Positions 35,510-44,938 of a stretch of DNA of 63,760 bases are shown here, piece by piece. Position 1 is the first letter of the stretch; each line of letters starts with the position of its first letter. Source of the stretch: Chitinophagaceae bacterium (GTDB lineage: Bacteria > Bacteroidota > Bacteroidia > Chitinophagales > Chitinophagaceae); the NCBI GenBank assembly GCA_016786745.1, contig JAEUVS010000053.1:1-63760 (forward strand). Reading direction: 5' to 3'. A model generated the notes under the pieces. The model made no database searches, had not been told where the DNA came from, and saw only the letters and a program-made list of their open reading frames with translations. The position numbers and the translations under genes were made by a program.

Positions 35510-38500
35510 ATGATCAACCAAAACTGCGCAGGTCGTGGTACTGTTTTATGCGGTTCCATCAGACGAAAGATGTGCATCTTCCTGGCGATCTTTTTCTCTT
35601 TTACTTCACTGGCTGCCTGGTCGCAAAACAAAATTGTTGCCGGTACCGTGCGCAACACACAAAACGAACCGTTGGCGGGTATAACGGTTTCGCAAAAGGG
35701 TACAGGTAACTCAACGTCTTCAAATGAGGCGGGCCAGTATCGCCTGCAGGTTACAGGAAACAATCCTGTTCTTATTTTTTCCGGCGTCGGAGTAAAGCGC
35801 ACCGAGATGCCCGTGGACAATCGCTCTGAGCTGAATATCCAGCTTGAGATCAGTTCATCGCAACTTGAGGATGTTGTTGTGGTGGCCTATGGTAGTCAGA
35901 AAAAAGCTACCCTGTCGGGTGCCGTGGCCAGTGTAAAGGGTGAAGAAATCCTGAAATCACCCGCAATCAACGTCAGTAACAGCCTCGCAGGCCGTGTCCC
36001 CGGGTTAACCGTGGTGGCACAGGGTGGGGAACCCGGAAACGATTTTTCCAACATCCTGGTAAGGGGTATTAACACCTTCAGAAATTCTTCACCTCTATTT
36101 GTGGTTGACGGAATCCCGCTGCCACAATCTGATAAACTGCAACGTATTGATCCAAGTGTAATCGAAAGTATTACCGTGATGAAAGATGCTTCGGCTGCTA
36201 TCTATGGTGCAGAAGCAGCGAATGGCGTTATCCTTATCACTACTAAAAGAGGAAAGGCAGGCAAAATACAGGCGACTGCAAGCTACAACCAGGGTTTTTC
36301 GCAACCTACCCGCCTGCCGGATTTACTTAGCTCAGACGAAATTGCGGTTATACATAACGAAATTATTGACCGCGGTGGCGCCAGCGTTTTGCACCCGGCA
36401 AAATACACCGATGAAGAGATCCGGAAATTTAAAGACGGCAGTGATCCGTGGAGATATCCCAATACCGATTGGGTAAATGATGTATTACAAAAATGGGCTA
36501 CCCAGAATTATGCAAACGTTCAGTTATCCGGGGGAACTGAAAAACTCAGGGGCCTTGTTTCGCTTTCCCGGCGTACGCAGGATGGTGTTTTCAAAAATAG
36601 CGCAGGTAACTATCAACAGTACGACGTTCGTGCCAATGTGGATATGAACCCGAGCCAGTACATTTTGTTTTCAATTGATTTAAACGGACGATTCGATGAT
36701 CGCAAATTTCCGTCTCAAAATGCGACACGTACTTATTATCAGCTTCTCAGTGCATCACCTACAAGACATGCCTACTGGCCCAACGGGGAACTCGGAGAAA
36801 TTACATCTCCAAATACCGGTAGCAGTCCTGTTGCAACAAGCACAGGCCTGGGCGGTTACAGCAATATGAAAAATTACGTGTTCAATACAACAGCAAAGCT
36901 GAACATAAAAATACCCTGGGTGAAGGGTCTTTCTTTCACCGGCGCCGCTACGCTCGACAGAAATTTCGCCTTCTCCAAATCCTGGTCAATTCCGATCTCC
37001 TACAATGAATGGGATGGTATTTCGGTTGATGCGAATGATATTCCTGTGCTTCAACCGACTATTGTAGGTACCGAAAGAATATTGAGCCAGGGAAACAACA
37101 ACTACAATAATTACCTGGTTAATGTTATAGGCAACTATGAAAAGTCCTTTGGCGATCACGAGATAAAATTTATGGCAGGTGCGGAAAGGATGGAAAGGAA
37201 AAGCGATTTCTTCAATGTAACGCGCAGAGGATTTGATGCTAACAATCTCGACCAGCTTGTGTTCGGTTCTACAAACGGCCAGGTAATAAACGGTGCGGCA
37301 GCTGGCGCGGATCGCTGGCAAAATTATTTCGGCCGCGTGAACTATGATTATGATTCAAAATATCTCCTCGAATTTGTTTGGCGCTACCAGGCTTCGAGTA
37401 AATTTTCACGGAACACAAGGTGGGGTTTTTTCCCGGGAGTATCTGTCGGCTATAGAATATCTGAAGAAAATTTCTGGAAGGATAATCTTTCCGCAATCAA
37501 TTCATTCAAAATACGCGCCTCACTTGGTAAAACCGGTAACGACTTCGTTCAGTCTTTCCAGTACCTCGCTCTTTACGAAATCGTAGGTTCTTCCGATTAT
37601 CCTTTCCACTACGTATCGCAGGTGGGAGCGAATGGCGCTTTGTCGCATGAAACCGGTTTACAGGAAGGAGTAGCACCCTATGAGTCAACCTGGGAGAACG
37701 CAATTCAGCAAAACGTTGGATTCGATGCCGAGTTTATGGGTGGAAAACTTTCAGTTACCGCCGATTACTTCAATAACAAGCGCACCGATATTTTGACTCC
37801 TCCGCTTGGTGGTATTCCAACATCTACCGGTATCAGGCCATCGGATCAAAACATTGGCGAATTCAGGAACAGGGGATTTGATTTCAATGCGCTCTACAGC
37901 GATCGCGCGGGAAAATTGACTTACCGTATTGGAATAAACGGTTTGTATGCAAAGAATAAACTTTTGTTCTTCGATGAAACCGCAGGCATACCGGATTATC
38001 AGAAAAGAACTGGTCATCCCATTGGCGCGGGCACATTTTTCCAGGTAATCGGAGTTTATCAGAATGGAGACGACGCGGTTAAGTTCCCCGCCTACCTCGG
38101 GGCGAACCAGCCCGGCGACCTGATTTTTAAGGATATGAATGAAGATGGCGCAATAGACAGCAAAGATTTGGTGAGATCTTACAAAACAGATGTGCCGACT
38201 TTCAGTGGCGGCCTCACACTGGATTTTGAATACAGAAATTTCGATTTGGGTATTCTCATACAGGGCGCCACAGGAGGACAACGATACCTGCGCCCGACAT
38301 TTGACATTGATGGAAACTATCTCCAGGTGTTTTACGACAAACGGTGGACGCCGGAAAATCCTAACACGGGTTACCCGCGGATCTGGAGCGGATCATCTCC
38401 CAACTGGGCCGATCCCAATGCTATTTTCAATACGTTGTTCCTGAGGAAAACAGATTTTGTGCGATTGAAAAATATTGAACTCGGGTACACCTTGCCAGCA

Positions 38501-38692
38501 TCAATTCTTAGCAAGGCAAAAATTGAGAGGCTTCGCATTTATGTAAATGCTCTTAACCTGCTTACACATGCTCCCGACATGAAAGATTTTGGAACCGATC
38601 CGGAACTGGCAATTGCAGAAAACGCTCAATTCTATGGTGAAAGTTACCCTATTCAGCGGGTTGTGAATGTTGGCTTCTCTCTTAATTTTTAA
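35510..38692 (+). CDS. SusC/RagA TonB-dependent outer-membrane transporter
   Basis: A 1060-residue receptor: signal peptide about residues 20-39, a carboxypeptidase-like regulatory domain about 43-110, the linker LEDVVVVAYGSQKKATLSG, the plug with FSNILVRGINTFRNSSPLF and the FVVDGIPL block, then the 22-strand barrel ending in NVGFSLNF. It imports oligosaccharides bound by SusD, powered by TonB. A TonB gene lies downstream in the same block. A later start at 35570 is possible for the signal peptide. Confidence 0.96.
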   Translation: MINQNCAGRGTVLCGSIRRKMCIFLAIFFSFTSLAAWSQNKIVAGTVRNTQNEPLAGITVSQKGTGNSTSSNEAGQYRLQVTGNNPVLIFSGVGVKRTEMPVDNRSELNIQLEISSSQLEDVVVVAYGSQKKATLSGAVASVKGEEILKSPAINVSNSLAGRVPGLTVVAQGGEPGNDFSNILVRGINTFRNSSPLFVVDGIPLPQSDKLQRIDPSVIESITVMKDASAAIYGAEAANGVILITTKRGKAGKIQATASYNQGFSQPTRLPDLLSSDEIAVIHNEIIDRGGASVLHPAKYTDEEIRKFKDGSDPWRYPNTDWVNDVLQKWATQNYANVQLSGGTEKLRGLVSLSRRTQDGVFKNSAGNYQQYDVRANVDMNPSQYILFSIDLNGRFDDRKFPSQNATRTYYQLLSASPTRHAYWPNGELGEITSPNTGSSPVATSTGLGGYSNMKNYVFNTTAKLNIKIPWVKGLSFTGAATLDRNFAFSKSWSIPISYNEWDGISVDANDIPVLQPTIVGTERILSQGNNNYNNYLVNVIGNYEKSFGDHEIKFMAGAERMERKSDFFNVTRRGFDANNLDQLVFGSTNGQVINGAAAGADRWQNYFGRVNYDYDSKYLLEFVWRYQASSKFSRNTRWGFFPGVSVGYRISEENFWKDNLSAINSFKIRASLGKTGNDFVQSFQYLALYEIVGSSDYPFHYVSQVGANGALSHETGLQEGVAPYESTWENAIQQNVGFDAEFMGGKLSVTADYFNNKRTDILTPPLGGIPTSTGIRPSDQNIGEFRNRGFDFNALYSDRAGKLTYRIGINGLYAKNKLLFFDETAGIPDYQKRTGHPIGAGTFFQVIGVYQNGDDAVKFPAYLGANQPGDLIFKDMNEDGAIDSKDLVRSYKTDVPTFSGGLTLDFEYRNFDLGILIQGATGGQRYLRPTFDIDGNYLQVFYDKRWTPENPNTGYPRIWSGSSPNWADPNAIFNTLFLRKTDFVRLKNIELGYTLPASILSKAKIERLRIYVNALNLLTHAPDMKDFGTDPELAIAENAQFYGESYPIQRVVNVGFSLNF

Positions 38693-38702
38693 AATGCTTG
38701 TT

Positions 38703-40421
38703 ATGAAAAAATATTTTTTGATACTTGCAGTTGTTGTTGCATCCTCTTCCTGTAAAAAAGATTTTCTCGATACCACCCCGCTGGACCAATTAAACGAATC
38801 TTCTGTATGGCAAGATCCAAACCTGGCGAGAAAAGTTATCAATGGCCGTTACCAGGCACTGCCTCCCGGTCACACTTATTTCATGATGTTCACCGCAACA
38901 GACGAGGGTTTGTTTCAATACGATGACCTGGGCTCTCCCTATACAAAAGGTTTTGTAACTCCCGATGCTCTTGGATGCTTCGGTAGCTCGGTGTGGGCGT
39001 GGGGACAGCAGGATTGGAACTGGGACAAAGTATACTCAAACATCAGGAATATCAATCTTGCACTCGCAAATATTGATGGCGTGCCTTATGTGAATGAAGC
39101 CGATAAAAGCCAGGCAAAAGGCGAGCTTTTCTTCTTGAGGGCGTTCTCTTATTACCTGCTGTTCTCTCAATACGGGGGTGTTCCATTATATGAAACAGCT
39201 CCAAAACTCGGAGAAGACTATACCAAGCCCAGGAACACTTTTGAAGAAACGGTAAATTTTATCGTAAGCGATCTCGACAATGCGGCTAACCTGATGACCG
39301 CCAGCATTGGTGTCGATAAAACCAAAGCCGACAAAGGAGTGGCACTCGCACTGAAATCGAGAGTGTTGCTCTATGCTGCGAGTGATCTGCATAATAATGG
39401 TCTGAATGGTGTGGTTACCGGCGGTTATTCCAATCCGGAACTTTTAGGCTATACAGGTGGTGATGCAAGTGCAAGATGGCAGGCAGCCAAAGATGCGGCG
39501 AAAGCTGTAATTGACCTCGGAGCTTATTCATTATATACCGCGAACGCAGATGTTGTAAGAAATTTTGAAGAAGTGTTTTTAAAGCGATCCAATGAAGACA
39601 TCTTCTTAAAATATGGAGACAAGCTTACCGACATTTATTATGGTTTAGACAGAACCCCGCTTTGGTGCAACACAGTTGGATTTGGTGGCGGAGCCAATGA
39701 GGTTCTTGGCGAGATTGTGGATGCATTTGAAATGAGTGACGGGTCGAAATTCGACTGGAATAATCCTGTTCATGCGATAAATCCATATGCTAACCGCGAT
39801 CCGCGCCTGTATGCATCTGTATTGTTTGAAGGATCTCCGTGGTATGACCGCTCATCTACAAACAACAAAGTAAGTGTGGGCGTATGGCCCGATGGCTCTA
39901 CAGGCCCGGATTTCTACCGCACCGGTTATTACATGAGAAAATATATAGATAAAGAGCTTGGTGTACCCGACTACTTCAACTACCCGGGCACTTCAACTGC
40001 ACCATTCGTTAGAATGAGATATGCAGAAATATTGCTCAATTATGCAGAAGCATGTATTGAGCTTGGACTGGACGAAGAAGCCAAAACGTATATTAATATG
40101 GTTCGCGATCGTGCCGGAATGCCACCTGTTACTGAAACAGGATCTGCTCTCAGGGAAAGGTATCGTAACGAAAGAAGAGTTGAACTCGCATTCGAGGAAC
40201 ATCGCTTTTTCGATATTCGCAGGTGGTTGATTGGTCCGCAAACTGCGACCGCGCATGGTGTTTCTGTTAGCTATCCTGTAAATGGTTCATTTGACAACCC
40301 GGTGTTCACACCGATAGAAGTTGATGAAGGACGGGCCTGGGCCGACAAAACTTATTTTTTACCCATTTCTACTGACGAACTCAATAAAAACACAGCGCTT
40401 ATACAAAATCCCGGCTATTAA
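38703..40421 (+). CDS. SusD/RagB glycan-binding lipoprotein
   Basis: A surface lipoprotein (VASSSCKKDF, cysteine at about residue 17) that binds glycan at the lid of SusC. The SusD pattern is visible: QDPNLARKVINGRYQ at the N-terminus, FLRAFSYYLLFSQYGGVPL in the middle, MRYAEILLNYAEACIELG and RYRNERRVELAFEEHRFFDIRRW near the end. ATG 38703 is the start of the lipoprotein signal; the frame at 38667 overlaps susC. It lies 10 bp after the susC stop. Confidence 0.96.
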   Translation: MKKYFLILAVVVASSSCKKDFLDTTPLDQLNESSVWQDPNLARKVINGRYQALPPGHTYFMMFTATDEGLFQYDDLGSPYTKGFVTPDALGCFGSSVWAWGQQDWNWDKVYSNIRNINLALANIDGVPYVNEADKSQAKGELFFLRAFSYYLLFSQYGGVPLYETAPKLGEDYTKPRNTFEETVNFIVSDLDNAANLMTASIGVDKTKADKGVALALKSRVLLYAASDLHNNGLNGVVTGGYSNPELLGYTGGDASARWQAAKDAAKAVIDLGAYSLYTANADVVRNFEEVFLKRSNEDIFLKYGDKLTDIYYGLDRTPLWCNTVGFGGGANEVLGEIVDAFEMSDGSKFDWNNPVHAINPYANRDPRLYASVLFEGSPWYDRSSTNNKVSVGVWPDGSTGPDFYRTGYYMRKYIDKELGVPDYFNYPGTSTAPFVRMRYAEILLNYAEACIELGLDEEAKTYINMVRDRAGMPPVTETGSALRERYRNERRVELAFEEHRFFDIRRWLIGPQTATAHGVSVSYPVNGSFDNPVFTPIEVDEGRAWADKTYFLPISTDELNKNTALIQNPGY

Positions 40422-40424
40422 TTG

Positions 40425-42833
40425 ATGAAGAGAATACCTGCGATTGCCTGCATCTTTCTCCTGCTGTATAACAACGCGTTTACGCAAATGGCGGGAGAGA
40501 AAATTTTGTTTGATTTTGGCTGGAAGTTTCACAGGGGCGGCGCACAGGGCGCCGAAACCCCCGCCTATGATGACAGTAAATGGAGAAAACTGGATCTGCC
40601 TCACGACTGGAGCATTGAGAATATCCCCGGAACAAACTCGCCTTTTGATTCAAATGCGATAAGCCAGGTAAGCGGGGGCTTTACCACAGGCGGAACAGGT
40701 TGGTATCGTAAAACATTTACGCTGCCGGATTACGCAAACGGAAAACGGATAGCCATTCAATTCGATGGCATTTATATGAATGCAGATGTATATCTTAACG
40801 GCGAGCTGATCGGAACTCACCCTTATGGTTATACGAGCTTTTACTACGACATTTCCGGAAAGCTAAAGGCGAACACAACGAACACCATTGCCGTCCAGGT
40901 GAAAAACGAGGGACAAAACAGCCGCTGGTACACCGGATCAGGGATATACCGCCATGTATGGCTACTCGTGAATAACGACGTGCATATTGCCAACTGGTCA
41001 ACTTTTATTACAACTCCGGAAGTATCGAAGGCGTCTGCGAGCATAAAATTGCAATCGCGCATCAATAATTTTTCAAAATCTGACATCAACGCAAAAGCTG
41101 TTTTTAAAATCATCGGTCCTGATGAAAAGGAAGCTGCCAGGCTGGAATCGGTTTACCCGATAGTTGCCGATTCCTCGTCTGCAGTTTTTTTTGAAACCAC
41201 CGTTAACAATCCGAAACTATGGACTATTCAATCACCACATCTTTACAAAGGTGTTCTTGAAGTGTTTGTGAATAATGAATTGACTCATGAAGAAAAAACT
41301 TCTTTCGGAATCAGGTCGCTTTCTTTCGATACCAGCGGGTTTCGTCTTAATGGCGAAACAATAGAATTGAAAGGCGGATGTGTACATCATGACAACGGGC
41401 CGCTAGGTGCAGCGGCGTACGACAGGGCAGAAATCCGTCGTGTACAATTGCTCAAACAAAGCGGCTTCAACGCAATCAGGAGTTCACACAATCCGCCATC
41501 GCCGGCCTTCCTCGATGCGTGCGACAGCCTCGGGATGCTCGTGATAGATGAAGCATTCGACATGTGGCGAAATCCGAACAACCCGCACGACTATCACCTG
41601 TTTTTTGATAAATGGTGGAAGGAAGATATTAACAGTCTTGTTCTCCGCGACCGCAATCATCCTTCGGTAATCCTATGGAGTATCGGTAATGAAATAAAGG
41701 GCATGAACACGCCGGAGGTGACAGAAGTCGCAAAGATGCTTACCGCGCATGTGAAAACCCTCGATACTACGCGTCCTGTAACAGCTGCCATAAATGGATT
41801 GAGTCCCGACAAGGATAACTTCATCAGCGCACTCGATATTGCAGGCTATAACTACGCCGCCCAGGGCGATCATAACCAGGCCGACATTTACGCCGCTGAT
41901 CATAAACGACTGCCAAACCGAATCATGTTCGGATCGGAATCGTATGCGATGGCGGCTTTCCAGAGTTGGAAGCAGGCCGCTGAAAAACCCTGGGTATTGG
42001 GTGATTTTGTGTGGACGGCATTCGACTATATAGGAGAAGCAAGCATAGGATGGCGGGGTTACTACCAAAAAAGTGATTTCTATCCATGGAACCTCGCATT
42101 CTGCGGTGATATAGACATTTGTGGCTGGAAACGTCCTCAATCTTATTATCGTGATGTTTTGTGGAAGAAAGATGAGCTTTCACTTTTTGTAACTCCTCCT
42201 GTACCATCTTTTCCTGCTAATCCCGCGAAAGAATACTGGAGCCGGTGGGAGTGGCATGACGCCGTCGCTGATTGGAACTGGGAAGAGTATGAAGGCAAGC
42301 CAATTGAAATCCAGGTTTACTCATCATGCGATCGCGTAGAATTGTTTCTCAATGGAAAATCTTTGGGAAGTAAGAATACAAACGAGCATAATGAGTACCT
42401 GGCAAAATGGACTGTTCCCTATGAAAAGGGAGAACTATCGGCTGTTGGGTATAACGGTAAAAAAAAGATAAAAACTGTATCGCTTAAATCCGCTGGCGAC
42501 GCTGATCGGTTAAGGCTAAGCGCCGACAGGCAGACGATTAAAGCCGATGGACAGGACCTGGTTTATATCACCATAGAGTTGAAAGATAAAAATGGTGTTA
42601 CGGTTCCCAAAGCCGAAAATAAAATTATGTTTACTGTTGAAGGTGCCGGTATGATCGCGGGAATGGGTAATGCTGACCCAATGAGCGTTGAAAGTTTCCA
42701 GGGAAATGAGAGAAAGCTGTGGCGCGGCAAATGTCTTTTGATTATCAGATCACGAAACGAACCAGGTGATATAAAAATCACCGCTCACAGTAAAGGTTTG
42801 CCGGATGCCTCTATCCCGATCGGGGCAGAATAA
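40425..42833 (+). CDS. GH2 family beta-galactosidase-type glycosidase
   Basis: Secreted (signal peptide about 1-20). The N-terminal jelly-roll and immunoglobulin-like domains precede the TIM barrel; the acid/base motif LWSIGNEIKG is at about residue 423 and the nucleophile candidate GSESYAM at about residue 505. A C-terminal Ig-like domain about 680-800 (KADGQDLVYITIELKDKNG) is the usual DUF4982/Big-type add-on. Beta-galactosidase is the most common activity for this length, but other beta-glycosidases cannot be excluded. It starts next to the susD stop, in the same operon. Confidence 0.92.
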   Translation: MKRIPAIACIFLLLYNNAFTQMAGEKILFDFGWKFHRGGAQGAETPAYDDSKWRKLDLPHDWSIENIPGTNSPFDSNAISQVSGGFTTGGTGWYRKTFTLPDYANGKRIAIQFDGIYMNADVYLNGELIGTHPYGYTSFYYDISGKLKANTTNTIAVQVKNEGQNSRWYTGSGIYRHVWLLVNNDVHIANWSTFITTPEVSKASASIKLQSRINNFSKSDINAKAVFKIIGPDEKEAARLESVYPIVADSSSAVFFETTVNNPKLWTIQSPHLYKGVLEVFVNNELTHEEKTSFGIRSLSFDTSGFRLNGETIELKGGCVHHDNGPLGAAAYDRAEIRRVQLLKQSGFNAIRSSHNPPSPAFLDACDSLGMLVIDEAFDMWRNPNNPHDYHLFFDKWWKEDINSLVLRDRNHPSVILWSIGNEIKGMNTPEVTEVAKMLTAHVKTLDTTRPVTAAINGLSPDKDNFISALDIAGYNYAAQGDHNQADIYAADHKRLPNRIMFGSESYAMAAFQSWKQAAEKPWVLGDFVWTAFDYIGEASIGWRGYYQKSDFYPWNLAFCGDIDICGWKRPQSYYRDVLWKKDELSLFVTPPVPSFPANPAKEYWSRWEWHDAVADWNWEEYEGKPIEIQVYSSCDRVELFLNGKSLGSKNTNEHNEYLAKWTVPYEKGELSAVGYNGKKKIKTVSLKSAGDADRLRLSADRQTIKADGQDLVYITIELKDKNGVTVPKAENKIMFTVEGAGMIAGMGNADPMSVESFQGNERKLWRGKCLLIIRSRNEPGDIKITAHSKGLPDASIPIGAE

Positions 42834-42905
42834 GATACGCATTCCCTCGATCCGTCTTTCCATTAATATTCTCGGGTATGTCATCGCTCCTCGTTAATTT
42901 TAAGA

Positions 42906-43991
42906 ATGAAATCCAAACTTCTCATCCTCCAACTTATTCTTGGCGTCGTTTCAATTCAGTCTTTTTCCCAGCAACGTTACCTGTATGTAGCGGTGCCGGG
43001 TATACGCGATTATCTCGGCTATGGTGGTCATGGCGTTTTGGTTTTTGATATCAACAACAATCACCAGTTTGTTAAAAGAATAAAAACGCGGGGCTTTCAT
43101 CCGGATAAAACGCCATCGAACGTAAAGGGCATCGCGGTAAGTATTCCTTTAAACAGTTTATTTGTTAGTACGCTTGAATCACTTCAACGCATCGATCTTA
43201 CTACGGAAAAGATTATCTGGGAGAAACAATTTGAAGGTGGCTGCGACAGGATGTCTATTTCTCCTGATGGAATGACAATGTACCTGCCTTCGCTGGAGAA
43301 AGAATTCTGGAATGTGGTGGATTGTAAAACGGGTGATATCATCAGGAAAATTCCTGTTCACAAGAGGGCGCACAATACAATCTACGCACGCTCAGGGAAA
43401 GCGGTTTACCTCGATGATATCGCGAGTCCCTGGTTATATGTAGCGGATCCTTCATCGCACAGCCTGGTTGGTAAAATAGGCCCTTTCGCGAATTATGTTC
43501 GTCCATTCACTATTAACGGAAAAGAAACGATTGTGTATGTTACTGTTGACAGTTTGCTGGGCTTTGAAACAGGCGATGTTGCTACGGGTAGAAAAATCGC
43601 AAGTGTAAAAGTGGAGGGATGGGAGAGGGGGCCGGTACGCAGGCATGGAAATCCAAGTCATGGTATTGCGCTGACACCTGATGAGAAAGAGATATGGTTA
43701 TGTGACGGGCACAATATGCGACTGCATGTTTTTAAAAATGAACAACCGTACCAACAACTCACTACTATTCCTTTGCAGGACATGCCCGGTTGGGTGAATT
43801 TTAGTATTGATGGAAAATATGCGTATCCCTCAAGCGGAGAAGTAATTGATGTGAAAACACGGAAAGTGTTGCTGACGCTTACTGATGAATTTCACAACAG
43901 TGTTGGAAGTGAGAAGATGCTTGAAATTCAATTTGAAAATAATAAACCTGTAAACGCATCGGATCAGTTTGGATTGGGATATGTGAAGTGA
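42906..43991 (+). CDS. Secreted YncE-like beta-propeller protein
   Basis: A signal peptide (about 1-21, ending SFSQ) is followed by a seven-bladed-type propeller with repeated motifs RYLYVAVPG, MSISPDGMTMYLPS, KAVYLDDIASPWLYVAD and GIALTPDEKEIWLCDG. Such proteins bind or scaffold rather than catalyse in most known cases. It follows GH2 by 72 bp in the PUL. Confidence 0.75.
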   Translation: MKSKLLILQLILGVVSIQSFSQQRYLYVAVPGIRDYLGYGGHGVLVFDINNNHQFVKRIKTRGFHPDKTPSNVKGIAVSIPLNSLFVSTLESLQRIDLTTEKIIWEKQFEGGCDRMSISPDGMTMYLPSLEKEFWNVVDCKTGDIIRKIPVHKRAHNTIYARSGKAVYLDDIASPWLYVADPSSHSLVGKIGPFANYVRPFTINGKETIVYVTVDSLLGFETGDVATGRKIASVKVEGWERGPVRRHGNPSHGIALTPDEKEIWLCDGHNMRLHVFKNEQPYQQLTTIPLQDMPGWVNFSIDGKYAYPSSGEVIDVKTRKVLLTLTDEFHNSVGSEKMLEIQFENNKPVNASDQFGLGYVK

Positions 43992-44053
43992 TTTATTTAA
44001 AAAAAATTTATGCAATCATTTAGCATAAGCATCTCAATTGTAAATACCTGCTT

Positions 44054-44857
44054 ATGCAACCCGAACAGATCTTATCATCGGATCTGCTGGATATTCTCTT
44101 TGCAGATCGCAACAAATCGTATGGCGCATATCCTTTAAGAAAGGGATATAATAAGAGATTAACAATAGCGCTTTTTGTCACGGGAATAATTGTAACATTG
44201 TCGCTAAGTGGATTTTACCTTTCCGGCAAAGCGGAACTACCAAATTATCACGCAATCATTGATACTGAGGTAACGTTGCGTGACATTAAAGAACCTGAAC
44301 CACCGGCTCCACCTCCGCCTCCACCGCCACCTGCTCCCCCTGTTGCAACAGTAAGAAATGTTACTCCTGTAATAGTAATTGACGAACAGGCGGATGCACC
44401 TCCGCCTGCAGTTGAAGAACTAGACCATGCAATCTCCGGTTTAATCAACCAAGAAGGTATTGATCCATCGGATATCGTAGCTCCTCCGGTACATGTAAAC
44501 AACAGTGTTATCGAAACGCCTGGATCAACGAGTGAAAACGAAAAATTAATACCCGTAGAAATCGAAAGTACTTATCCCGGGGGGATGTCTGCCTGGAAAA
44601 GATTTCTCATCAGGACATTGAACTATCCTGGTGAAGCAAGGCAAAATGAAATCCAGGGACGGGTTACTGTGAAGTTTATTGTAGATGCCGAAGGAAAGGT
44701 TAGCAACATAGAGGCTGTTGCAGGACCGGAAGAACTAAAATCCGAAGCAATTCGTGTAATCAGCAAAAGTGGCAAATGGATACCCGCCGTTCAAAATGGA
44801 TATCACGTAAAGTCCGTTAAATTCCAGCAAATTATTTTCACGCTTCAAAACGAGTAA
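44054..44857 (+). CDS. TonB-family energy transducer
   Basis: A single N-terminal membrane segment (about residues 33-55), a proline-rich periplasmic linker (EPEPPAPPPPPPPPAPP, about 75-95) and a C-terminal TonB domain (about 180-267) that starts NYPGEARQNEIQGRVTVKF and ends with a QQIIFTL strand. It transfers proton-motive energy to TonB-dependent receptors such as the SusC here. It is unusual to find one inside a PUL, which suggests dedication to this transporter. ExbBD genes are not in the window. Confidence 0.9.
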   Translation: MQPEQILSSDLLDILFADRNKSYGAYPLRKGYNKRLTIALFVTGIIVTLSLSGFYLSGKAELPNYHAIIDTEVTLRDIKEPEPPAPPPPPPPPAPPVATVRNVTPVIVIDEQADAPPPAVEELDHAISGLINQEGIDPSDIVAPPVHVNNSVIETPGSTSENEKLIPVEIESTYPGGMSAWKRFLIRTLNYPGEARQNEIQGRVTVKFIVDAEGKVSNIEAVAGPEELKSEAIRVISKSGKWIPAVQNGYHVKSVKFQQIIFTLQNE

Positions 44858-44938
44858 TTCAACTTACACAAACGATTGAGTGCCGATTATTGCGCAACAG
44901 TTTTTAAGTTAGACCCCATAACTAAAAACTGTTTTGCT

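Noticed and set aside
44008..44059. TTATGCAA repeats before tonB
   Set aside because: The second copy overlaps the start codon, and the pattern is short; not strong enough to be called an operator.
44876..44938. N-terminal extension of the GH74-like lipoprotein
   Set aside because: The lipoprotein leader begins at TTG 44939; the extension has no signal character.
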